Shown here piece by piece: positions 25,901-33,454 of a stretch of DNA of 64,000 nucleotides (position 1 is the stretch's first letter; the number at the start of each line of letters is the position of its first letter). The notes under the pieces are model-generated. The model saw nothing but the letters and a program-made list of their open reading frames with translations. It did not search any database and was not told where the DNA came from. Source of the DNA: Apostichopus japonicus (Eukaryota; Echinodermata; Holothuroidea; Aspidochirotida; Stichopodidae); the NCBI RefSeq assembly GCF_037975245.1, contig NC_092576.1, positions 31,536,611 through 31,600,610 on the forward strand, read 5' to 3'. The position numbers were made by a program, and so were the translations under genes.

Positions 25901-28900
25901 GTAGAGATGACAATGTTTGTGCTATAGGCTATCATATGTGTGCACTCAAATATCATAACATTAGGCCCTGTTGACAGTCATGGTATGAAATTTTGGTTGA
26001 ATTTTTTCTACAATATCAGGTAATACTTGAATCATTGTTTTGATGAAAAAAAAATTGTGAGTTGAGACAAGTTAGGGATTTGTAGGAAGCTAACATCTCG
26101 GATACTAAGAAATGATTTTCACCTCACAGTACGTTTGTTCTCTCCGCATTGAGAGTTGCTCAAGTAATATACATACATTCATACCCCAGTAATTTGTTTG
26201 TTGCAAAGTTTTTCACACTGTCTTGACCATGTGCCCCACTGATTTATTTTTCTTTTGCAACATTCATACATCGTCCAAAGTAGCTATTGAAGCTTGAGTT
26301 TTTAATGGACATTGTGTGAAGAGTTATTTACATACTGTAATGTTATTTACATACTGTAGTTGTTTACATACTGAGTTATTTAGAGTTATTTACATACTGA
26401 AATGGGTTGGAACTGTCTGGAGTTGGGCCAACTTGCCTATGGTGGTAGAGGAAAGGGAAAACTTTGTTCAATTTTATATAAAACTTATTAATAACATTGC
26501 ATTTGGTAACTAGTCTGCGGTAAAATTTCTCGCTTCGTAACTTTGAAAGTCATTTTTTGAAAGTCATTTTGTTGGTGTATAATAGTATAATAGATGTTAT
26601 AGACCTATCACTATAGGCTTCTGTTGCGCACAAGCCAATGTGCTTTCAGGGGTCATTATAGCTCAGTATTATGTGTTCCTGTAGAGGTATTTTACAGTGC
26701 ATGTTTTCATGGAGGACTACAGGGACGCGTTTTTCTGAGCGGACTCAAACATTTTTAAACTTTAAATCCTAGTAACAATACTGGTCTTTACAGTGTACTA
26801 AGTTAAATATACACATAAGATAATCATATCATAATGTAGTTTTTTTGCAAGTACTCCAGATAGTGGCACACATAACACAAGATGATTGAAACATTTCATA
26901 TCACAGGGAAGTGACAATATATATATAAGCTTATAGATATATTGTCACTTCTGTGTGATATGAAATTTAGGCGTGTGGTTTTGCACAATTTAACACGGTT
27001 AAACACATGACATTTAACATAACTTATTCATATGAAGACATGTTCTTTCTAAATTCCTAGTCTAACGGTCCATATTTCATCCTGATTACCATTTATATAT
27101 CAGTCATTTTGCCCATTTTATGTCTCATGCATTCATTCACTTTAGTGTTACTGTCTTTATTAAACATTGTTCATTATGTTAGATAAAGAAGTTGGATCAA
27201 CCCATATTAAAAATGGTGAAGAAAAATGTTGTTTCTCTTAATATTTATGTTAGATTTCAATAAACAAATTTGATCCTAATCGTAATAATGCGAGGAGTGG
27301 ATTTATGCTAGTATTAAGATGGATAAGAGATACCTCCCGGAAAGTTACTATCCACAGTAGGTTATAATCGTATAAATAATTGATATAGCTCTAAATCATT
27401 TCAATGTTGATTGAACCGTATGTTACCTTCCTTCAGATCCCCATCTTCCATCTAGTGCTTCTACTGTCCTTCTCCAAGGCTGATGCTGGTAACATCATCC
27501 TCTGTTCAGGGCTACAATTGTCCTGTCCTGTGTCATTAAAGAAGCTATCGATAGATACATACGAGGAGGGAAGAGAACTGACAGAGACAGAGGTTGTTGG
27601 CATATTGATGTTTGCACAACAGTCACAGCGATTGGAAGAGCTAATGTGAGTATTTCAACGAGTATCTTAGTAATACGTACCTAGATAATGCTTTCACACT
27701 TTAAATAGGCATAATGCCTACACAGTTTTATCACTCTATGCCAAATGGAATGATATCCTCACTGGACAGAACTTTATTGTTTCTGAATGGAATTTACAGA
27801 CACATTTCTTACCTTTGCCTAGTTGTTAAATCCATCATTTGGATCAGAAGTGGTGCTTTGTTCGGGTTAATTGTAAAGAAGATAAGTCATTTTAGGGACT
27901 CACAAAACAAAAGCTATATCATTGAATGACTTTCCTTCTAATGAATAGCTTTTACTCATTGTTTATATATGATATACAGGTTAGCTTTATCGTCTGTGTT
28001 ATTGTCAATGCTTAACTTGTTCAGGTCATTAACAGTAATCGTCTGAAAGATTTACCAAAAATGAAATCCGATAACATTTTGTGAATTGTGTTCATGCAAT
28101 TGACCGACTCATGGTTCTGCTTTATTTCACAGGTTCTTTTTTTGTCTGTTGCCTCAGTGTATTGCTGCTGAGGATATTCCTTCAATATTGAAGTCAAGGA
28201 AAGTGAAAGGTACAGTACTTTATGCAAATGCTCAGGTTAACCTCTGTCGCGTGATCAATACCAACAGTTTGTACATTAACGTTATGATCTGATACTGATT
28301 ACTATTATAACAGCATCCAATCATTGTAGTTAATAATGTTAATTGTATTACTGATCATTGGTTGCCTGAAGTTCATTAAAATATCATTAAAATAATACAT
28401 TAAATATGTAAAACGTCAAGCATAAGGATGTATATTTATAGACGATTCTTATGATGGAGACCTCAAGCCTTCTAACTAGTCTTATATTCAAAATGAAATA
28501 AAACTGTTAGCAAACTGCTTATCCACCAAAGAACCTGTGCAGGAGAATGTGTAAACTAAGTTGGCCTGACGTTTTGATCCTAGCAGGATCTTCTTTAGAG
28601 GCTAAATGACAGGTTACAGTAACAGAATGGACAAAAACACGAACAAAATACAGACAGGTTAATGAGCATAGCGAACACAAAGAGATTGATGTAAGGCGAT
28701 CAATAGACAAGGGATGGAGAGAAGAAAGAAATCAACAGTAGGAAGAGGAGAGGTAGGAGATAAACAGAGATCCAAAGAGAGGATTAAGGAAGCAGGGTAG
28801 GGAATAAACTGGAGGACAAAGACAGAAAGGTGTGGAGAAAAAAAGGGGTGAAAGAGAGCTTCAAGAAGAGGAATGACAGAAGGGGAGATGGGGGGGGGGG

Positions 28901-31900
28901 ACAGAAGAAAAGTTAGTCATGTCCTTCCTGAATGTTGAGCCCATGAGGTTGAATGGTGTGAAGGTGTCTCTCTGTGCTGTTTCGTACCAGGTCATTGAGG
29001 ACAGCTACCTAAGGAATCAATCCCCTGTAAGGACATGTCATTTATGGTATGGTTGGGAAGGTTAATGTGTGTAGTCTTATATTCAGTAGGTGTATTTTTT
29101 TCTAATACATGCTACATAGCTAGATGCAGTAATAAGCTTGATACAAGACTCAAGAGAGACAGTACAGCTGGCTGGGATGATGTTGCTTTGACTTCTGTAT
29201 TCAGAGTGTTTGTCACTGCTAGGCAATTAAACATACATAAGTGTCTAATATAAACTTACCACTACAGAGATATGGTGAGGAATTAAGAACCAGACTGAAT
29301 TAGTATTAGATGCCCTCAGGAAGTTCTAGAGTTACAATAACATTATGCAGTGAGGGTAATTTAAGACTGGGAATATCTCCAGATCAGGGTTTACATAAAA
29401 TACATCCAGTATCCTATATATGCTGTGCATCAAACGTTTGCCTTTTGCATGATACATGCAAGTGAAGGGGAGACCATGATCTAACTAAAATCCAATGTTA
29501 TGCTTTCCTAAAGGATGTCAGGTTAAATGTTTTAAAGTAAAAATGATTCACAAACTGGTTTATCCCGTTTCAAAGCTTTCTGCATAAATAAAAGTTACAT
29601 TTTCACTCGATAACAGAACAGAAAAAGATGTCAAAACTTGCCCTTCTGCCTTGTTTTGCACATGTTCTATATGTTAAGGTAATTATGTAAAATAGCTGGG
29701 GGTAGCAGATTCTTGTACAGTCTCTTCACAACACATTGCTCAAGGCATATGTGACTGTAGTGTAGGTCATTGGGGTGTCTGGGAGTGAAATAATCATGTT
29801 TTTTTTTGTTATTTTGTTAATCATGGCATTGCAACCTCTTTCATTTTAGTCACTTGGTTACCGTACGATAGTGGCAAAATTTATGAACTCAACCTTGAAT
29901 CTGGTCGATGGATGGTGAGTATTACCAACTTATTAAAACATGTTCCCCTAACCTATTGCTTGACAACTGGTTATATAATTATCTGGAAAAAAGTATTAAT
30001 GTATTCGAAGAATCGGAACTCCCAAACGACTGTTGAGTGATTTTCAAAATGAATCAATAAAACAAGGGAACAGTTTGACAGGTAAGATGCATCAATATGT
30101 TTTGCTCAGATTGTTGAGGTGGACTCACATGAATGAATAAAGTAACAAAGAAATTAAACAGAATAACATCATGTCTGTGTAACCTTCTTTGACCAGTACA
30201 TAAATATCAAAAACATTAAGAGGCAACAAAGGACAGTTGATAGATCATTCATTCTTGTCACCTTTGTTCCTGTAAATTACCAGATACATGCTCATTATTG
30301 CAGTTTGAATATTAACGTCATCAAAGTGTCACATGGCAGATAATATTGATATTACTTTGACCTAAGCATCTCTGATATTCTTCCCAAAGTAGCATATATC
30401 CTTCTTTGTTGAGTTGAAAAGAAATTAATTCTTGATTCCCCTGATAACTGATGGAGTGATTTTGTGACATCATATTGGTAAAGCTCATAAACCTTCCTAT
30501 TGTATCTAACTTATAGTATGATGATCGTACGCTCGATATGACAGATGCAGTGTACAGCAAGGAGGTAGGTAGTGAAGTATAATGTATTACAATACACACA
30601 ATCAGTGGTTTAATCTCGATAAACATTGTGATGGAGGAGATTGATCTTTAACCTACAAAATAATCTGAACATTTTCAGCATGTATAGAAATATAATAATG
30701 TTTGAAAGGAATGATTCAAAAAATGATGCTTGCTGTGTGCACCTTGAACACAAAAGAATAGATTACATATCGCAAATAGGAAATGTGGAGTTTTGCTATC
30801 TTTATATAAGTTATATAAGACGTGCTACTAGATCTTAGAAAACATTAGTGATTCACAGATTCATTAGAGTTATATAATAGGTAAATACAAAGACATAACA
30901 AACAATTAGCTTCTTAATGTAACTCTATTAACTCCTATTACTATGAAAAAGTTATATTAAGGGTAACATTAAGTTGATTGCTCCATATTTTCTAATCTCA
31001 TTTGATTGACAATGTGATTTCACAAATCCCTAACAGCCATACATTTGAAAATGAATTATTTTGTCATACAATAAATTTACAGCTATCATTTTTGATTGAC
31101 TTCTTTTGTACAGGTTAGCGAATTCCGGGAAGTATGGCAGTAAGTAATTGTTAAACATGTATGTATTTTTTCGTACGATTTGTGATTAATTGAGTTAACA
31201 TACACTTGACATCCATCATTACGATCATCCCTGCCTATAGTGCAAATACCACCCAAACCTCCTGTTTTTGGCCCAAAACAGGGGAGATTGAATATCTACC
31301 AGAGTTGGTAATGCTAGCCATACTGAACGCTCTTCTACACAAATTCACTATTAAACACGCAGTGTATTATTTCAGTGGTCAAGCCCAACTTGTCATCACA
31401 TACCGGAAAGTAGTACTGGCCACTCACTTGTGTTTACAATCATACAGGTGACTGGTCAATATAGGTGTGCTCAAGGATGAATCCTTATGGCAGTATTTGG
31501 GGTAGTTTATGCTATGAAGTAACAAATTATTAATGCTTGAATGAATTTGAGGACTGTTTTCCTATAGACAGGCTTGACCAATAAGGGAGTAGTGTACATT
31601 GTGCTTCTTTAACCCCCCACCTCCCCCCTGTGAAGTAGCATGATATATACTACTTATGGGTCAGATAAAGAAAGGATACACACTTGAATGTAAGTTGTGT
31701 ATATCAAATAGGATGCAGTGACAGCCATACATAATTGATGTATATATTACATAACAATATCTTTTGAAGAATGAATTATAGATGACGTAACTGCAGCCTG
31801 TTCAAACCAGCAAAGTCAAAACTATATTTTCTCGAATAGAATTTGGTAAAACAATGTTAAACTTTATTTGCATTGTATTGTAGACCTATGTTCACATTTC

Positions 31901-32025
31901 GATGCAACTGTTGCAATTTATCTTACTGCAGGGGTACAGACTGTCAAAAGGCTAGAGAAAGGAAACTGAAGGTACCAGATGATGATACACTGACGCCACT
32001 TCTAACTGCCACATCAGCGGTATAA
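4428..32025 (+). CDS. Ig-transmembrane-NACHT-LRR-like receptor gene (18-exon model, 1340 aa)
   Basis: My model joins 4428-4482, 4723-5046, 5435-6085, 6705-7052, 7777-7875, 9276-9322, 20245-20272, 20888-22371, 23044-23261, 24016-24092, 24617-24669, 25141-25260, 27437-27645, 28133-28209, 29850-29914, 30517-30564, 31114-31139 and 31932-32025. The lengths sum to 4023 nt, every junction is GT-AG, and the phases agree throughout, giving 1340 codons plus TAA. The order is signal peptide (1-18), four Ig-like domains (19-459), TM helix (about 470-495), NACHT (Walker A about 595-603, DGFDE 676-680, TTRP 708-711), winged-helix region (about 881-899), two LRR-like modules (1013-1285) and a tail (1286-1340). 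NACHT proteins of the STAND class act as NTP-driven oligomerising switches and are normally cytosolic. An Ig ectodomain would make this one a membrane receptor, probably in immunity (inference). The join between exons 6 and 8 is the least certain step. The alternative is two adjacent genes, an Ig receptor and an NLR lacking its 5' end. Confidence 0.62.
4723..5046 (+). CDS. Receptor exon 2: Ig-like domain 1
   Basis: This is a phase 1-1 exon of 324 nt, the usual form for a single Ig domain. It shows the B-strand Cys (GIIQCSF), the core Trp (VQWYN) and an F-strand region EHEGAFIVTH in which the usual Cys of the D-x-G-x-Y-x-C motif is His. An extra Cys lies near its start (GEVCEKK) and might pair with the B-strand Cys or with another domain. 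N-glycosylation sequons are visible at NST, NGS and NVT. It resembles domain 3 (W-x-x-ST-x(4)-T-E-x-I region), which suggests an internal duplication. Confidence 0.65.
5435..6085 (+). CDS. Receptor exon 3: Ig-like domains 2 and 3 fused in one exon
   Basis: This is a phase 1-1 exon of 651 nt encoding about 217 residues. Domain 2 begins EECQDKRKICYML, then ELSCSV, LIWNQ and SVLVCSV, giving a canonical Cys pair plus an extra N-terminal Cys pair. Domain 3 has MILPCND, ILVWKRS and the classic F-strand HQGIYTCVAS. The normal intron between two Ig domains is absent here. The acceptor follows a pyrimidine-rich tract (ttacattcaacag) and the donor is A|GTGAGT. Confidence 0.7.
6705..7052 (+). CDS. Receptor exon 4: Ig-like domain 4 (membrane-proximal)
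   Basis: This is a phase 1-1 exon of 348 nt. It starts FPSPRYITVEGCDHTQYC, then NVTCSV, LQWRTYG and GITLECFIV. It shares with domain 2 the C-x(5-7)-C pair before the B-strand Cys, so domains 2 and 4 look like copies. It has the canonical Cys-Trp-Cys core, although the F strand (ERGITLEC) lacks the usual Tyr. The donor is TATG|GTAGGT. Confidence 0.65.
7777..7875 (+). CDS. Receptor exon 5: transmembrane helix
   Basis: This is a phase 1-1 exon of 99 nt. Its first codon is completed to Asp by the G of exon 4. It encodes a short polar stalk (GNMGISGPS) followed by about 24 uninterrupted hydrophobic residues that begin TVAVVTTIIAV and end LFICLI. The basic run YRRSQRK follows in the next exon, so by the positive-inside rule this is a type I single-pass membrane protein. 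The acceptor has a T-rich tract and the donor is ATAG|GTAGGT. Confidence 0.7.
7876..9275. repeat. Intron 5 with degenerate tandem repeats (about 140 bp)
   Basis: From about 8090 to 9060 roughly seven diverged units carry the phrases caaattgtgaaaaccttgta, aacatgatatctcaagaa, tttggtgtg, attgtttttggtggaggtca and aaggtcatttggggtcac. The spaced AGGTCA hexamers recur in each copy. This is a repeat, not a regulatory array that I can prove. Confidence 0.7.
9276..9322 (+). CDS. Receptor exon 6: juxtamembrane cytoplasmic segment
   Basis: This is a 47-nt exon entered in phase 1 and left in phase 0. It encodes VLIYRRSQRKIVGDEE, including the first Val completed by exon 5. It finishes the hydrophobic helix and supplies the stop-transfer basic cluster. 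The acceptor is TTCCTGCAG and the donor GAG|GTAAGA. The change to phase 0 matters: any following exon must enter in phase 0, which both the tiny exon at 20245 and the possible terminal exon at 9766 do. Confidence 0.6.
9766..9780 (+). CDS. Possible alternative terminal exon giving a short Ig receptor
   Basis: After a pyrimidine-containing tract and GCTGCAG, the sequence reads GAA GTG AAC AAC TGA in phase 0, the phase exon 6 requires. Using it would give a membrane Ig protein with a tail of about 20 residues and no NACHT domain. Only five codons are involved, so chance is a real alternative. No polyadenylation signal was confirmed just downstream, where the GC-rich array begins. Confidence 0.25.
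   Translation, partial: EVNN
9800..10455 (+). repeat. GC-rich minisatellite array, left arm (TTCGC type)
   Basis: Units of about 24 bp such as cgacttcgcaggaaaggggc and ttgcggcgacttcgc recur about 25 times. A higher-order period of about 170 bp is marked by cttcacatgcaaatgaggct. The array is far richer in G+C than its surroundings. Long Arg/Ala/Gly-rich open frames on both strands are artefacts of the repeat. The sub-unit acttcgcaggaaagg also occurs in the array at 18990-19555, in the opposite orientation. Confidence 0.85.
10456..12156. other. Intron 6 segment, no recognisable gene
   Basis: This is A+T-rich sequence. A minus-strand stretch near 11150-11270 reads as a possible 30-40 residue exon-like peptide, but it has no recognised family. 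I see no feature I can support. Confidence 0.4.
12157..12899. mobile_element. Foldback/MITE-like element with 8-bp flanking direct repeat
   Basis: The two ends carry inverted copies of repeated phrases: ttttccgca, then gttactttccgctga on the left; tcagcggaaagtaacgtatg and cggaaaacaac on the right. TTATACCC lies directly outside both ends (12149-12156 and 12900-12907) and looks like a target-site duplication. No transposase is encoded. An 8-bp duplication fits the hAT superfamily, which is an inference. Confidence 0.6.
12900..16506. other. Intron 6 segment, no recognisable gene
   Basis: This is about 3.6 kb of A+T-rich DNA. Open frames such as 15205-15655 (minus) and 15689-15985 (plus) are short and unrecognised. 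I see no RNA gene, repeat array or splice-supported exon in it. Confidence 0.4.
16516..17288. mobile_element. Foldback-like MITE with 25-bp inverted ends and repeat-built arms
   Basis: The ends are perfect 25-bp inverted repeats beginning ccagtcaaaacgtcccttta (16521-16545 and 17259-17283). Each arm is built of repeated gtcaaaacgtccccg or ccaaaacgtcccc units, about six on the left (to 16650) and five on the right (from 17166), facing each other. The 9-bp sequence gttggtggg sits outside both ends (16507-16515 and 17289-17297), a likely target-site duplication compatible with hAT or Mutator types. It carries no transposase. Confidence 0.75.
16882..16923. repeat. (AT)n microsatellite
   Basis: About 40 bases of alternating AT lie in the centre of the foldback-like element. 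A C-homopolymer of about 18 bases lies just outside the element at 17343-17360. Confidence 0.9.
17640..18574 (+). pseudogene. tnp2/CACTA-like transposase fragment, frameshifted
   Basis: Frame 17782-18288 has an acidic N-terminal part (DDEESETES), then SLLLILTFATTHSITDVQLS, LISLHCMETHS, LYKFKNYFEKADSPVQKYYYC. The reading then moves to another frame (to 18574) with CNICRMTIDFEKNKFLSVTL, EPQIQNLFQ and IQHRF. The order of a helical core, a YYC...C-x2-C finger and L-E-x-Q-I-x-x-L-F...HRF resembles the N-terminal region of tnp2-type transposases common in invertebrate genomes. The catalytic part is missing and one small indel lies near 18280, so it is inactive. My family assignment is from memory of the pattern. 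Confidence 0.55.
18990..19555 (-). repeat. GC-rich minisatellite array, right arm (inverted relative to 9800-10455)
   Basis: Units of about 60 bp (gttgcaacaagaaggccttt, cctgcgaagtaactttcctt, gccgcgaagtagctgcgact) repeat five to six times, then become irregular to 19555. The reverse complement contains acttcgcaggaaagg, the same core as in the left array. A perfect 19-bp inverted match, gcgcagtcgctgcgacttc, links 9875-9893 with 19513-19531. Confidence 0.8.
19680..20050 (+). repeat. Dispersed repeat, copy A (intron 6)
   Basis: About 360 bp is shared with 31215-31570: acgatcttccctgc, aacagggaagattgaatatc, gagttggtaatgctagccat, ttcagtggtcaagcc, ctcaaggatgaatcct. Both copies are in the same orientation and lie in introns of the receptor gene. 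Confidence 0.8.
20245..20272 (+). CDS. Receptor exon 7: 28-nt linker exon joining TM part to NACHT
   Basis: A strong pyrimidine tract (cattccctctctcttgtttag) precedes 28 nt that end at CTG|GTAAGT. Read in phase 0 it encodes MLPMTHRTP plus one G, and that G completes GAG with the first two bases of the NACHT exon. It accepts phase 0 and leaves in phase 1, exactly what exon 6 and exon 8 demand. One other entry phase hits a stop at once and the third leaves in the wrong phase. The small size makes this the least certain exon of the model. Confidence 0.5.
20888..22371 (+). CDS. Receptor exon 8: NACHT NTPase domain and winged-helix region
   Basis: This large internal exon (1484 nt, phase 1 in, phase 0 out) starts after TTTCCTACAG, so it has no start codon of its own. 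Walker A is GEAGYGKST at 21118-21144, followed by TLQLAYDW. Walker B is ALVILDGFDEYP near 21346-21381, with the DG-x-DE form typical of NACHT. The sensor is ILTTRP near 21454-21468. The C-terminal half has QVPLLFVLFAHM and EVRFYHKLFCEWYAAHYIA, the conserved winged-helix end of NLRs. No Death, CARD or Pyrin domain precedes it; the N-terminal side is only about 60 residues of helical linker (EEEQFIKELKAKYQ). The exon ends in FASANQ|GTGAGG. NACHT identity is certain; its role in immune signalling is inferred from the family. Confidence 0.9.
22372..23043 (-). repeat. Intron 8 with tRNA-derived SINE-like segment
   Basis: At about 22500-22560 the plus strand reads tgggattcgaacccgggcct, whose reverse complement contains a classic RNA polymerase III B box (GGTTCGAATCC). 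The adjoining bases to about 22690 could be its body. No convincing A box or cloverleaf was found, so I call it a SINE fragment rather than a tRNA gene. Confidence 0.5.
23044..23261 (+). CDS. Receptor exon 9: LRR-like module 1, first part
   Basis: This is a phase 0-2 exon of 218 nt after TTTCTCTAACAG. It encodes ITIACLNLTMAFKECDGYTI and continues to CRFAVRCDSVKELS. Spaced Leu/Ile residues (LKTVEKIHIEM) and the ending V-K-E-L resemble the atypical leucine-rich segments that follow NACHT in NLRC4-like proteins. It is homologous to exon 13 and to 63058-63347, sharing I-x-x-x-x-L...TI-L-x-SG-L and the terminal K-E-L/E-E-L. Confidence 0.7.
24016..24092 (+). CDS. Receptor exon 10: LRR-like module 1, second part
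   Basis: This is a 77-nt exon, phase 2 in and phase 1 out, encoding FSECLLPLSPSLESINAEMI and then SRKIK. Exon 14 has exactly the same length and phases, and both share F-x-x-CLLP, then SRK-(I/V)-K. The acceptor AAAG is weaker than its neighbours but follows a long pyrimidine-rich tract. The donor is AAA|GTAACT. Confidence 0.6.
24617..24669 (+). CDS. Receptor exon 11: LRR-like module 1, third part
   Basis: This is a 53-nt exon, phase 1 in and phase 0 out, encoding YWRDYGYSLNLHSGDWE. It is homologous to exon 15 (YDSGKIYELNLESGRWM): both have aromatic residues, then L-N-L-x-SG-x-W. The acceptor is TCATCATAG and the donor GAG|GTATGA. Recognition depends on this match, since the exon is too short to stand alone. 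Confidence 0.55.
25141..25260 (+). CDS. Receptor exon 12: helical linker repeated from the NACHT exon end
   Basis: This is a phase 0-0 exon of 120 nt after TTTATTTTCAG, encoding 40 residues that begin VDDIKMIESLCSERLQIW and end LKNASNND before GTAAGT. It matches the last 40 residues of the NACHT exon (VDVITKLASKVVHI...RSTLQVLEFASANQ) and even better the end of the second gene's NACHT exon (LEIASNND|GTAAGT). It therefore looks like a copy of the segment that normally precedes an LRR-like module. Confidence 0.65.
26894..26965. repeat. Short hairpin (about 29-bp arms)
   Basis: The left arm tttcatatcacagggaagtg is followed by acaatatat. The right arm has the complement with one or two mismatches (attgtcacttctgtgtgata then tgaaa). 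About 13 bases separate the arms. It is an isolated palindrome in intron 12 and may be a MITE relic. Confidence 0.6.
27437..27645 (+). CDS. Receptor exon 13: LRR-like module 2, first part
   Basis: This is a phase 0-2 exon of 209 nt after ACCTTCCTTCAG. It starts IPIFHLVLLLSFSKADAGNI and ends FAQQSQRLEELM. It is the counterpart of exon 9 and of 63058-63347 (IPISCLHLDYSS...RRIKELM). The donor AAT|GTGAGT falls inside the Met codon, the same codon position as in the second gene. Confidence 0.7.
28133..28209 (+). CDS. Receptor exon 14: LRR-like module 2, second part
   Basis: This is a 77-nt exon (phase 2 in, phase 1 out) encoding FFFCLLPQCIAAEDIPSILK and then SRKVK. It is the counterpart of exon 10, with identical length and phases. 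It has a strong acceptor (TTTATTTCACAG) and the donor AAAG|GTACAG. Confidence 0.65.
28500..28990. repeat. Dispersed repeat in intron 14
   Basis: It contains ttggcctgacgttttgatcc and tagcaggatcttctttagag, phrases I associate with dispersed repeats in several animal genomes, followed by about 300 bp of purine-rich DNA with a G10 run near 28890. There is no coding capacity. Confidence 0.4.
29850..29914 (+). CDS. Receptor exon 15: LRR-like module 2, third part
   Basis: This is a 65-nt exon, phase 1 in and phase 0 out, encoding TWLPYDSGKIYELNLESGRW and then M. It is the counterpart of exon 11 and closes the second LRR-like module with L-N-L-x-SG-x-W. The acceptor is TTTCATTTTAG and the donor ATG|GTGAGT. 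It contains two Tyr residues. Confidence 0.65.
30517..30564 (+). CDS. Receptor exon 16: cytoplasmic tail
   Basis: This is a phase 0-0 exon of 48 nt between CTAACTTATAG and GAG|GTAGGT, encoding YDDRTLDMTDAVYSKE. It holds two tyrosines 12 residues apart, each in an acidic or hydroxylated context. They do not match the strict YxxL ITAM pattern, so any signalling role is speculation. Confidence 0.5.
31114..31139 (+). CDS. Receptor exon 17: tail microexon
   Basis: These 26 nt after TTTTGTACAG encode VSEFREVW plus CA of a Gln codon and end before GTAAGT (phase 0 in, phase 2 out). The Gln codon is completed by G at 31932. Its small size lowers confidence, but it is the piece that keeps the terminal exon in frame. 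Confidence 0.45.
31215..31570 (+). repeat. Dispersed repeat, copy B (intron 17)
   Basis: This is a diverged copy of 19680-20050 with the same order of blocks, including aacaggggagattgaatatc and gagttggtaatgctagccat. It fills much of the intron between the tail microexon and the terminal exon. Confidence 0.8.
31932..32025 (+). CDS. Receptor exon 18: C-terminus and stop
   Basis: After CTTACTGCAG the sequence is open in the required phase for 30 further codons, GTDCQKARERKLKVPDDDTL then TPLLTATSAV, and stops at TAA 32023-32025. It is rich in basic residues first and in Asp/Thr later. A polyadenylation signal follows 18 nt after the stop, supporting this as the true 3' end. Confidence 0.55.
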
Positions 32026-32043
32026 ATCAGCCACATCAGTATA

Positions 32044-32065
32044 AATAAATGTTAACCTGTGTGTT
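32044..32065 (+). terminator. Polyadenylation signal of the receptor gene
   Basis: AATAAA at 32044-32049 lies 18 nt after the stop codon and is followed by a GT-rich stretch (ctgtgtgtt, to about 32065). This is the normal order of signal and downstream element, though the 3' UTR would be very short. Confidence 0.45.
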
Positions 32066-33450
32066 ACATAATTTATTCGCCAAGCCTAGCAATGGAAACC
32101 AGCGTGGAAAGGTCACTTGCACAGCTCAAATTTCCTGTGATCTACTGCGAGAGCCTATTAAAATGCTTGAGGCAGGTAAACTGTTATGGCAGTTGTATTA
32201 AAGGGCGCATTTTCAAATAGATACCTTACATATCGTGTGGCCATGCAGGAATCACACCCATTTTCATTCGATATAATCATTGCTTACAATTTTGCAGTTC
32301 AACATTTTGTTTCAAATTATTACCAATGCACTGAATTGACATTACATTGAAATGTTCAGTTCCACTCTTTATATACGTAACTTACACTCTTTACATACGT
32401 AACTTAAGTAAAGAAGGTATGAAGAATAACATTAAACGTTTGTGGTACATGAACTTACACTATTACGTCATTAACAGCAACTTTATTGATGTGGTGGAGA
32501 TTTGATTACAACATAGCTTATTCGAGGTCTTATTATAGGGAAAAATGACCAAGAAGAGGAGAATCCATTATCGACTACTTAGAAATGGTAAAGAGATCAA
32601 ACACTGTGTTAATTGTAAAAGTGTTCAGTAAACATTTTAAATTTATCAAATTTAACAAGTCTCATCAAGCAGAGAATGAAGCAGCCGAGCACGTTTATTA
32701 CTGATACAATTCGACTTCTAATATTATTCTTATGAATCTCATCAAAGTTGGAAGGTAGAACTTTGTTTTACTGTTTAAGCATAAATGTACCAAACTCACT
32801 TTATATTTGCATGTCTAATTCAAATAAACCCTCAAGAAAACTACAATATTACATCAGGAATAACACTTACACACACAAAATGTTAGACCTCAATTTGTTA
32901 ACATGTTTTACAATTATGTTTGATTCTGTTAGTAGTAGGCCATATAAAGCTTTTTCAACTTTTAGCATATTCTTTTGGTCAATGAACTGACACATAATAT
33001 CTATTAACTATGGCAGGCCTTTTGTGCCAACTTATTGTGCCGTGAAAAGTCATCATTTTGTTTCACAATGGCTTTCTGGGTCTGATCTCAATCCCTGCCC
33101 TTTAGAAAAAAATGCGTTGGTGTAAGTTCATTTTGTCTTTATTTGTAATCAATTTTGCAATGTTTGATATTTTAGGCAATTTACTATAATTGCCAATGCA
33201 GTTTTATATTGTATATTAACACTTCATGAGATCTCTCTTGCATCCACTATTGTTATATACATTTTGACTCTCTCTTTAACGGAATGTCATGTTATGGCAT
33301 GCAATACATTTAAGTCCCTAAAAGCTGACATCGTTTGCTGCATCCTTGGAACTTATTAATTCCAGTTTTTAACTTTGGATTTAAAGAACAGGCTAAGAAT
33401 TTGTATATTGTTATACCTACATTTAAGTCTTTCAGAACAATGATACTCTA
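32066..33450. other. Intergenic, no recognisable feature
   Basis: This A+T-rich DNA lies after the receptor gene. The open frame at 32748-32990 is unrecognised and lacks context. Confidence 0.4.
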
Positions 33451-33454
33451 GGCA

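Noticed and set aside
30517-30564. ITAM signalling motif in the tail
   Set aside because: The tyrosines are not followed by Leu or Ile at +3, so the strict motif is absent.
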